Below, one piece after another: positions 1-5,550 of a stretch of DNA of 5,631 nt. The notes beneath the pieces are model-generated. The model did not search any database. It worked only from the letters and a program-made list of their open reading frames with translations, and had not been told where the DNA came from. Numbering within the stretch: the first letter of the stretch is position 1; each line of letters opens with the position of its first letter. The DNA is from Dictyoglomota bacterium (GTDB taxonomy: Bacteria; Dictyoglomota; Dictyoglomia; Dictyoglomales; Dictyoglomaceae): the NCBI GenBank assembly GCA_029776735.1, contig JAKOUL010000129.1, positions 1 through 5,631 on the forward strand, in the 5' to 3' direction. The position numbers and the translations under genes are program-made.

Positions 1-1156
1 TTTCCTGTACACTGTAATCTTTTGCGCTTTTTATTGCATTTTCCGATAGAGTAAAATATAACTCTTTATTATTTATAAGTTCAATGATTTTTCTTCCAAA
101 CTCATAAATGCTCTCTTCTATTTTATAGGGACTATGTGGTATTAAGAAACCATTATATTCATCTCCTACAAAATCCCCTATGGCTTCATCTTGTAAGGCA
201 ATTACAGGAAGTCCAGTAGTAAGAGCTTCTAATACCACTAAGCCCTGAGTTTCTGTGAGAGAAGGGAATACAAATATATCTGAAGCAAAATATGCATTTG
301 CTATATCCTCATATTCTAAATATCCTGTAAATTTAACCCTATCTTCTATATCAAGTTCTTCGGCTTCTTTTCTTAATCCTTCCAAAACTCTTTTATCAGG
401 GTTATCCCCTACTATTACTAAATAGATAGGATAAGAAGTATTTAACTTAAGCCATTTTTCTACTTTGAGAAGATACTCTATATTTTTTTCTTTGCCAAGC
501 CTTCCTACGAAGAGCAAAATCATAGCATCCTTAGGTAGGTTGAGTTTTTCTCTTGCAAGGTTTTTATCTATAGGTTTGAAATCTCTTATATCTAAGCCGT
601 TGGGAAGGATCTCAATGGGAGACTTTACTCCAAAATCTATAAGAAGTTTTTTGACCTTAGTAGAAGGAGCTATGATAAGGTCACATAAGTTACAATAAGT
701 TTTACTCATCCATATGGCAATATCTTTCGCTTCCTTTTCTGTGATTAGATGCTTTTTAATGAATCCTGGGAAATGGTCCCATATATAATATGCATATTCT
801 GTAAAGAGAGTATGGTATGTATGAACAAGAGGAATTTTTCTTTTTCTTGCTTCGTACCACCCAAAAATTCCTAATGAGAATGGAGTATGAGTATGAATGA
901 TCTTAAGGTCTATCTTGTTTAAGAGTAGGTCGTATTTAAGAGAAAAAGGTACTGCTATTCTATGTTCCTTTTGAAAAGGGAAAGTAATTGAAGGTAATTT
1001 ATAAACATTTTTCTCTTGAAGAGAGTTTGGAATATATGGGATAAATAGATGTAATTCATGACCTTCTTCTTCAAAATTCTTCTTCTGTATACTTAAGGCA
1101 GTAGCTACACCATTTTTGTGAGGACGGTAAGTATCACTGAAATACCCTATCTTCAT
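1..1156 (-). CDS. GT4-family glycosyltransferase, diacylglycerol glucosyltransferase-like (3' end beyond window)
   Basis: I translated this from ATG at 1156-1154. The frame stays open to the window edge, giving 385 codons, and the C-terminus is missing. It is a retaining GT-B fold enzyme of family GT4, which transfers a sugar from a nucleotide sugar. Residues 3-20 carry the N-terminal nucleotide-fold strand followed by NGVATA. HTHTPFSLG (88-96) and HTYHTLFTEY (112-121) match the pattern I know from bacterial 1,2-diacylglycerol 3-glucosyltransferases. The C-terminal donor domain shows PNG (185-187), VGRLGKEKN (217-225) and the GT4 EX7E motif, E302 to E310. GT4 enzymes are usually about 370-410 residues, so little is missing. 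The start overlaps the stop of the upstream membrane-protein gene (ATGA), and no Shine-Dalgarno site is visible, so translational coupling is likely. The fold and family are secure. The lipid acceptor is inferred, and another envelope glycan acceptor is possible. Confidence 0.92.
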   Translation of the reverse strand, partial: MKIGYFSDTYRPHKNGVATALSIQKKNFEEEGHELHLFIPYIPNSLQEKNVYKLPSITFPFQKEHRIAVPFSLKYDLLLNKIDLKIIHTHTPFSLGIFGWYEARKRKIPLVHTYHTLFTEYAYYIWDHFPGFIKKHLITEKEAKDIAIWMSKTYCNLCDLIIAPSTKVKKLLIDFGVKSPIEILPNGLDIRDFKPIDKNLAREKLNLPKDAMILLFVGRLGKEKNIEYLLKVEKWLKLNTSYPIYLVIVGDNPDKRVLEGLRKEAEELDIEDRVKFTGYLEYEDIANAYFASDIFVFPSLTETQGLVVLEALTTGLPVIALQDEAIGDFVGDEYNGFLIPHSPYKIEESIYEFGRKIIELINNKELYFTLSENAIKSAKDYSVQE

Positions 1157-1623
1157 CTTGTGAATACTATCTGATAAATAAGGTATGCTAAAACGAACCC
1201 AATGATTCCTCCTATAAAAGCTTCAATAGGTGTATGTCCAATAGATTCTTTTAATCTGATATTCTTCAATTCTTTATCTTCTATCTCATTTCGGAGTATT
1301 TTATTTATAACCTTAGCCTGTTCTTCTGATGCTAATCTTACTCCTATAGCATCAGCTATTACAAATCCAGCAAAGAATGTGGAAAGAATAAAAATGGAAG
1401 AATCAAAACCATTTTTCAATCCAATTATTAAGGAAAGAGAGACTACTAAAGCTGAGTGAGAACTTGGCATTCCTCCCCATTCAAAAAAAGCTCTCCGAAT
1501 AAGTCTTTTCTCTTGAATGCTTCTTATTGTTCCTTTTACCACTTGAGTTAAAATAGCTATAAATATAGGTATAACAAATATGGGATTTCTGAGAAGATCT
1601 AATGCAATTTCAATGATCCACAT
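1153..1623 (-). CDS. Divergent PAP2 family (DUF212, YuiD-like) membrane protein
   Basis: This is a 156-residue integral membrane protein of the divergent PAP2 family (DUF212, which includes Bacillus YuiD). The family is related to lipid phosphatases, but I know of no firmly established substrate. The diagnostic motifs are visible: GGMPSSHSA (50-58), which corresponds to the PAP2 PSxH motif, DAIGVR (91-96), and ESIGHTPIE (126-134), which corresponds to the second catalytic His motif. Hydrophobic segments lie at about 13-29, 58-70, 75-95 and 133-154, and the length is normal for the family. The ATG shares one base with the TAA stop of the SIS gene upstream (TAATG). A GGTGA/AGGAAGG stretch lies 13-16 nt before it, too far for an ideal ribosome site, so coupling to upstream translation is likely. 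Its stop overlaps the start of the GT4 gene. The context suggests a role with polyprenyl or lipid phosphate intermediates, which is inference. Confidence 0.93.
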   Translation of the reverse strand: MWIIEIALDLLRNPIFVIPIFIAILTQVVKGTIRSIQEKRLIRRAFFEWGGMPSSHSALVVSLSLIIGLKNGFDSSIFILSTFFAGFVIADAIGVRLASEEQAKVINKILRNEIEDKELKNIRLKESIGHTPIEAFIGGIIGFVLAYLIYQIVFTR

Positions 1624-2654
1624 TATTTTGTGATGGTCACCTTCCTAATATTTCTTGGATTGTCAGGGTCTCTTCCCTTTAATATTGCAAGGTAATATGC
1701 AAAAAATTGCACTGGATATATAAGGAGGATTGGGGAAACATATTCTGAAATTTCGCACTCTATAAAGATGCCATCATATTCTTTAGCTAAAGAGAGTTCA
1801 TTACTAAAAAGGAATATACTACTTCCTTTTTCTTTAAGGATATTAAGAGTCTCTATAGAATTAGCCAGGCTTTCTCCTTTGGGAGCGAAGAAGAATACAG
1901 GGAATCCATCACTGACAAGAGCTAATGGTCCATGCATAAAATCTGCAGAAGAATAACCCTGAGAAATTATATATGAGGTTTCTTTTAATTTTAATGCTGC
2001 TTCCATAGCAGTGGGAAGATTAAAACCTCTTCCTAATACAGCACAGTGTTCCATAAACTTATAAGGTTTTACTTTTTCTTTTATTTCCTCCTCTCTCTCT
2101 AAAATGTTTCTCATACCAGCTATTATTTTATCAAATTCTTCTATAGATTTTCTACCCTTTAATGCATTACTAATAAAATATAATGAGGCAAGTTGTGCCA
2201 AATAAGTTTTTGTAGCAGCAACACTTTTCTCTATACCAGCATTGAGGAAAAAACATTCTTGTGCAATTTTTGAGAGTTTACTTTCAGGATTATTAGTAAT
2301 TCCTATAGTTAGAGCTCCCTGTTTATTAGCTACCTCTATAACTTCACATATATCCTCACTCTCTCCAGATTGAGATATGGCAAATACTACTGAATTTTTA
2401 AGATTAGGAGGAAGTTTATATATGGTAAAAAGAGAAGGTGCACATAAAGATACTGGGATACCTACTTGAGATTCTATATAATACTTTCCCCAATTAGCAG
2501 CATGATTAGATGTGCCTCTGGCAACAAAAACTATATTTTGAGGATCAAAGTTTATAATCCTCTGGGCTATTTGATTAAATTCTTCTAATCTATTTTTAAA
2601 ACTTGTTATTACCTCTACACCTTCTTTTATCTCTTTAATCATAAATTTTTCCAT
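1623..2654 (-). CDS. SIS-domain sugar-phosphate isomerase/deaminase (GlmS C-terminal-like, no glutaminase domain)
   Basis: This 343-residue cytoplasmic protein has two tandem SIS domains (about 25-165 and 190-325) and matches the isomerase half of glucosamine-6-phosphate synthase. ARGTSNHA (45-52) and SQSGES (94-99) form the phosphate-binding loops, and EKSVAATKT (142-150) is the GlmS-type signature. KLKE (222-225) and H241 keep the exact spacing of E. coli GlmS K485, E488 and H504. The C-terminal PRNIRK (333-338) corresponds to PRNLAK in GlmS. The N-terminal glutamine amidotransferase domain is absent, so it cannot take ammonia from glutamine by itself. Stand-alone proteins of this build include NagB-II/GlmD glucosamine-6-phosphate deaminases, AgaS and FrlB, and a deaminase or aldose-ketose isomerase role is the best guess. 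ATG 2654 is preferred over the Met at residue 5 because GGAGG lies 8 nt upstream. It is the first gene of a leftward three-gene operon and has its own promoter. Confidence 0.9.
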   Translation of the reverse strand: MEKFMIKEIKEGVEVITSFKNRLEEFNQIAQRIINFDPQNIVFVARGTSNHAANWGKYYIESQVGIPVSLCAPSLFTIYKLPPNLKNSVVFAISQSGESEDICEVIEVANKQGALTIGITNNPESKLSKIAQECFFLNAGIEKSVAATKTYLAQLASLYFISNALKGRKSIEEFDKIIAGMRNILEREEEIKEKVKPYKFMEHCAVLGRGFNLPTAMEAALKLKETSYIISQGYSSADFMHGPLALVSDGFPVFFFAPKGESLANSIETLNILKEKGSSIFLFSNELSLAKEYDGIFIECEISEYVSPILLIYPVQFFAYYLAILKGRDPDNPRNIRKVTITK

Positions 2655-2662
2655 GAAGTTTG

Positions 2663-2667
2663 CCTCC
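2663..2667 (-). promoter_or_regulatory. Ribosome binding site of the SIS gene
   Basis: The minus strand reads GGAGG, with 8 nt between it and the ATG at 2654. It fixes the start of the SIS gene and is the only strong Shine-Dalgarno site in the leftward operon. Confidence 0.8.
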
Positions 2668-2679
2668 AGAATTTTTGGA

Positions 2680-2709
2680 ATTCTAACATTAGTTAAAATA
2701 GTTTGTCAA
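2680..2709 (-). promoter_or_regulatory. Sigma-70-type promoter of the SIS-DUF212-GT4 operon
   Basis: On the minus strand a perfect -35 box TTGACA (2709-2704) is followed after 18 nt by TAGAAT (2685-2680). A TGn extension lies directly before the -10 box. Transcription would start near 2673, giving a leader of only about 19 nt that just contains the GGAGG site. I see no room for an attenuator or riboswitch, so any regulation should act at the promoter itself. Confidence 0.75.
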
Positions 2710-2741
2710 GTTATTCCGGCTAAAGCTTTTCTGTAGATTTT

Positions 2742-2762
2742 AAATATAAAATATAAAATATT
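2742..2762. repeat. Three tandem AT-only heptamers in the divergent intergenic region
   Basis: AAATATA occurs at 2742-2748 and again at 2749-2755, followed by AAATATT at 2756-2762. The block lies more than 30 bp upstream of the leftward -35 box, outside the usual UP-element position. It could be a bendable or easily melted stretch or a protein-binding site. In such AT-rich DNA it may equally be chance. Confidence 0.5.
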
Positions 2763-2792
2763 TGTAGGCTAATTTTAGGTATGGTTGAGCCT

Positions 2793-2820
2793 TTTGATCT
2801 CGAGCTTTATGAAATATACT
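2793..2820 (+). promoter_or_regulatory. Weak candidate promoter for the NusG-II-nnr operon
   Basis: TATACT at 2815-2820 is one base off the -10 consensus. The best upstream partner is TTTGAT at 2793-2798 with a 16-nt spacer, a poor -35 box. It would start transcription near 2827 and give a leader of about 36 nt. TAAAAT at 2831-2836 is an alternative -10. This call rests on position in the intergenic region as much as on sequence. Confidence 0.25.
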
Positions 2821-2862
2821 GGTAAACTTGTAAAATTTGTGGTAATTTTAATTTGAACAATA

Positions 2863-3210
2863 ATGAGTATTAAGAAAAAAGATTTTTTAATTATATTTAT
2901 ACTGATATTTATAAGTATTTTCTTACTTCTTATTATAACTCAAGGAGAAGGCTCTTATTTAGTGGTAGTTGTAGAAAATGAAGCAATAATTAGATTATCA
3001 TTAGATAAAGTAAGAGATGGAGATAAGTTTGAAGTGAAAGGTCCATTGGGAATAAGTATCTTTGAGTATAGAGAAGGTAAAGGTTTTCACATGGTTTCTT
3101 CTCCTTGTCCTGATAAAATATGTATAAAACAAGGTTATATTAGTAAAAAAGGAGAAAGTATAGTGTGTCTTCCCAATAAAGTCATCATAACTATAGAGAA
3201 TAAAAAATGA
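2863..3210 (+). CDS. Membrane-anchored NusG domain II (NusG_II) protein
   Basis: This is a 115-residue protein with a positive N-terminus (KKK at 4-6), one hydrophobic segment at about 8-26 and a small beta-rich domain (about 30-112) of the stand-alone NusG domain II type. The positive-inside rule places that domain outside the membrane. The signature is clear: SPCPDKICIKQG (80-91), then KKGESIVCLPN (95-105) and a hydrophobic strand at the end. Cysteines are C82, C87 and C102. Despite the name it lacks the NGN domain and KOW context of transcription factor NusG, and its function is not known. It is not expected to bind RNA polymerase from outside the membrane. An in-frame TGA at 2854-2856 lies just upstream and the next Met is residue 77, so ATG 2863 is the only sensible start, although it has no Shine-Dalgarno site. 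Its stop overlaps the nnr start by 4 nt. Confidence 0.85.
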   Translation: MSIKKKDFLIIFILIFISIFLLLIITQGEGSYLVVVVENEAIIRLSLDKVRDGDKFEVKGPLGISIFEYREGKGFHMVSSPCPDKICIKQGYISKKGESIVCLPNKVIITIENKK

Positions 3211-4763
3211 AAGTGGTAACCTCCACAGATATAAGAAATATTGAGAAGGGTCTTGAAGAAAAGTATGGGATTCCTCCTATCATGCTTATGGAAAATGCTT
3301 CTGGGAGTCTTTTCAACTTTTTAAAAGAGCATTTTAGTAATTTAAAAGATAGAAAGATAGCTGTACTTTGTGGACCTGGAAACAATGGTGGGGATGCTAT
3401 TTCATTGGTAAGATATTTTCTTAATAATGGTATAAAACCTAAAATTTTCACCTATCTGTGGGATAAGAATACATCTTCTTTATTGAACATCCAATATAAA
3501 CTCTTAGAAAAGGAAAGTATAGAAGTTGTATCTTTAATAGAGAATTATCAAGATCTAAAAGATTTTGATCTTGTCATAGATGGGATTTTTGGGGTGGGAT
3601 TAAGTAGGAATATAGAAGAATCTTTAAAAGATGTCTTTGATTTTGTAAACTCAATAAAGAAACTTGTGATCGCAGTAGATGTTCCATCTGGTATGAATTC
3701 TGATACAGGGGAGATTATGGGGGGAGTTTTAAAAGCGGATGTAACATTTACTATGTTTTTTCCAAAACTTGGATTTTTTAATCCCACGACGATAGATTAT
3801 ATAGGAGACTTAAAAATAAGTAATTTAGGTTTTCCATTGAATATTTTGGAAGATTTTGTTTCTTCAAGGATAAATCTTGTAGAGAAAGAAGACTTATATA
3901 AATTCCTTCCTGTTTATTCTAAAAATGTTCACAAAACTAAAAAGGGGAAAGCTTTAATTATAGGGGGTTCTATAAAATATACAGGAGCACCTATTCTTTC
4001 TGCTATGTCCGCATTAAGGGTAGATACAGGTATGGTTTATCTTGCAGTTCCAGAGTCTATTCATATGTTATATAGAAGTTTATATCCTGAGATTATTATA
4101 TTACCTCTAAAGGATAGAGAAGGATTTATAAGTTCACAAAATATTGAGAGCTTAGTTTCTGTGATTAAAGACTTAGGAATAAATGCGGTAGGAATAGGTC
4201 CTGGAATAGGGATTTATGGTGAGACTAATTATTTTGTTCAAGAATTTCTAAGGAGAATTTCTATACCAGTAGTAGTAGATGCAGATGCTCTTTCCTATGT
4301 GAGAGATATTTTGCCTGAGCTTAATAATAAAAGAATGATTTTAACCCCTCATTTTGGAGAGATGGCAAGAATTTTAGGCACTTCTCCAGAGGATATACAG
4401 AAGAATAGATTTAAAATTGGAGATGAATTTGTAGAAAAATATAAGGTACATTTGATTTTAAAAGGACCTTATTCTTTAACTTTTACGCCTGAAAAAGAGA
4501 CATATATAAATCCATTTGCTGATTCACTGCTTGCCACTGCGGGTTCTGGAGATGTACTTACAGGAATAATTACAGGACTTCTTGCTCAAGGACTTTCAGA
4601 GAAAGGAGCTTGTTTATTAGGAAGTTATACTCATGCTTATTCTGCAAACTTATGGAAGGAAAGAAAAAGTTCTTATGGGCTTATTGCATCGGATATTATA
4701 GGACTTCTTCCTGAGGTAATGGAAGATTTATTCAAAGGAAAAAATGCTTTAGAATCTCAATGA
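3207..4763 (+). CDS. nnr: Bifunctional NAD(P)H-hydrate repair enzyme (epimerase plus ADP-dependent dehydratase)
   Basis: This 518-residue cytoplasmic enzyme restores hydrated NAD(P)H. Its N-terminal YjeF_N half interconverts R and S hydrates, and its C-terminal ribokinase-like half dehydrates the S form using ADP. Epimerase half (about 1-215): MENASG (28-33), GPGNNGGD (56-63), IDGIFGVG (124-131), VDVPSG (157-162) and FFPKLG (185-190). Dehydratase half (about 225-505): KGKALIIGGS (246-255), GPGIG (331-335), DADAL (358-362), TPHFGEMARI (380-389), LKG (418-420) and AGSGDV (445-450), in which D449 is the expected catalytic Asp. The usual TGGSGD reads TAGSGD here, a mild change. The length is normal for the fused enzyme. 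The start overlaps the upstream stop as ATGA and has no good ribosome site, which implies coupled translation. The 3' end overlaps the convergent HAD gene by 32 bp. Confidence 0.96.
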   Translation: MKVVTSTDIRNIEKGLEEKYGIPPIMLMENASGSLFNFLKEHFSNLKDRKIAVLCGPGNNGGDAISLVRYFLNNGIKPKIFTYLWDKNTSSLLNIQYKLLEKESIEVVSLIENYQDLKDFDLVIDGIFGVGLSRNIEESLKDVFDFVNSIKKLVIAVDVPSGMNSDTGEIMGGVLKADVTFTMFFPKLGFFNPTTIDYIGDLKISNLGFPLNILEDFVSSRINLVEKEDLYKFLPVYSKNVHKTKKGKALIIGGSIKYTGAPILSAMSALRVDTGMVYLAVPESIHMLYRSLYPEIIILPLKDREGFISSQNIESLVSVIKDLGINAVGIGPGIGIYGETNYFVQEFLRRISIPVVVDADALSYVRDILPELNNKRMILTPHFGEMARILGTSPEDIQKNRFKIGDEFVEKYKVHLILKGPYSLTFTPEKETYINPFADSLLATAGSGDVLTGIITGLLAQGLSEKGACLLGSYTHAYSANLWKERKSSYGLIASDIIGLLPEVMEDLFKGKNALESQ

Positions 4764-5445
4764 CGCCTAAGATATTTTCTTCTTTTGCAGTATAGGTAGC
4801 TATGCTTTTTAAAGTGGGATGTCCATTAGCAGGAGTTGTTTTGCACTTTAATTTTTGAAGAAATGGTAAATCTCCTAAACTATCTCCAATTCCTAATATC
4901 TCATCATAATTTAGTTTTTTCCTTTCCACTAACATCTCCATACCTGCTCCCTTGTCTATACCTTGAGGTGTGATATCTACTGCACTATAGGAATAAACTA
5001 CTTGGAAATTTGGAAAGGTATTTTTTAAAAGCTCTTTAGTAATCTCAGAGAGTTCTGGTACTGTAAGTTTTCCTTCAGGATATAAAGATACGCAAACCTC
5101 TTTCCCTGGCTCTATATGAGCTTTACCCTCAAGTTTCTCTCTTAAAAATTTTTTCATTTTCTCTTTTTCTTTTAAGGTTTTCTCATTTATTTTAGGGTGA
5201 AGGGTGATGTCATCTTTCTCTGTAATATAGAGAATGCATCCATTTTCTCCTACAGAATCTTCAAATTTTCCGATGGCTTGTAAAATACCTTCTATGTATG
5301 GCTGTGATCTTCCTGTACATAGAGCTATTGGTGGAAGCTTTTCAAGATGCTCTCTTATCCATTGAAAAGCTTGAAGATTTAAGGCTATTCCCTTATTTGC
5401 GGTAAGGCATCCTTCTATGTCAGTTAATACTAATCTTATGCTCAT
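4732..5445 (-). CDS. HAD-superfamily phosphatase, Cof/phosphoglycolate-phosphatase-like with C2 cap
   Basis: This 237-residue cytoplasmic enzyme is probably a Mg-dependent phosphomonoesterase acting on a small sugar or acid phosphate. HAD motif I is DIEGCLT (9-15), with nucleophile D9 and Glu at position 11 where most HAD phosphatases have Asp. Motif II is CTGRS (43-47). Motif III is K165 in QGIDKG, and motif IV is GIGDSLGD (185-192), with D188 and D192 as metal ligands. GENG (66-69) and the roughly 85-residue insert between motifs II and III indicate a C2 (type IIB) cap. That places it near phosphoglycolate, mannosyl-3-phosphoglycerate and sucrose-phosphate phosphatases. The substrate cannot be read from the sequence. 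There is no Shine-Dalgarno site before ATG 5445, and the predicted promoter would start transcription at about the ATG, so the mRNA may be leaderless. It is transcribed alone here, convergent with nnr and divergent from yebC. Confidence 0.9.
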   Translation of the reverse strand: MSIRLVLTDIEGCLTANKGIALNLQAFQWIREHLEKLPPIALCTGRSQPYIEGILQAIGKFEDSVGENGCILYITEKDDITLHPKINEKTLKEKEKMKKFLREKLEGKAHIEPGKEVCVSLYPEGKLTVPELSEITKELLKNTFPNFQVVYSYSAVDITPQGIDKGAGMEMLVERKKLNYDEILGIGDSLGDLPFLQKLKCKTTPANGHPTLKSIATYTAKEENILGVIEILKHFFL

Positions 5446-5453
5446 GGTATGAA

Positions 5454-5482
5454 AGTTTACTGAAAAGTGTCATTCTTGTCAA
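5454..5482 (-). promoter_or_regulatory. Promoter of the HAD phosphatase gene, possibly leaderless
   Basis: The minus strand has TTGACA (5482-5477), a perfect -35 box, then 17 nt, then TAAACT (5459-5454), which matches the -10 consensus at four of six positions. Transcription would start near 5447, within a few bases of the ATG at 5445. This fits the absence of a ribosome binding site. The -35 box is shared with the yebC promoter on the other strand. Confidence 0.55.
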
Positions 5483-5504
5483 ACTTTATGAAATATTGTA
5501 GAAT
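5476..5504 (+). promoter_or_regulatory. Sigma-70-type promoter of yebC
   Basis: TTGTCA (5476-5481, five of six consensus bases) and TAGAAT (5499-5504, five of six) are separated by an ideal 17 nt. Transcription would start near 5511, giving a leader of about 40 nt that carries the AGGAGG site of yebC. Its -35 box overlaps the -35 box of the divergent HAD promoter by five bases. Confidence 0.7.
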
Positions 5505-5536
5505 TCTTAGGAAGTAGTAAATTCCATTCTTTGAGT

Positions 5537-5542
5537 AGGAGG
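5537..5542 (+). promoter_or_regulatory. Ribosome binding site of yebC
   Basis: A full AGGAGG lies 8 nt before ATG 5551. It is the strongest ribosome site in the window and fixes the yebC start. Confidence 0.85.
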
Positions 5543-5550
5543 CGAAGAAT

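Noticed and set aside
465..698. Plus-strand open frame of 77 codons inside the glycosyltransferase gene
   Set aside because: It lies antisense to clear GT4 motifs, has no ribosome site and shows no recognisable domain. It is a shadow frame.
1202..1459. Plus-strand open frame of 85 codons opposite the DUF212 gene
   Set aside because: It is antisense to the conserved GGMPSSHSA and GHTPIE region of a well-supported gene, with no independent evidence of coding.
2703..2731. Possible shared -35 box TTGTCAA at the SIS promoter, like the one at yebC
   Set aside because: The plus-strand reading has no -10 box at 16-18 nt (the bases there are CTTTTC-like), so only the leftward promoter is supported.
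2767..2797. Imperfect hairpin GGCTAA...TTGAGCC followed by TTTTG, terminator-like
   Set aside because: The stem is short with a bulge, the T-run is only four bases, and it sits between divergent genes where no transcript needs ending.
2805..2817. 13-bp sequence CTTTATGAAATAT, also found at 5484-5496 in the yebC promoter
   Set aside because: In 5.6 kb of AT-rich DNA about one such match is expected by chance. Its position relative to the -10 boxes also differs between the two sites, so a shared operator is not supported.
3191..3451. Minus-strand open frame across the NusG-II/nnr junction
   Set aside because: It is opposite strongly conserved epimerase motifs (MENASG, GPGNNGGD) and has no promoter or ribosome site of its own.
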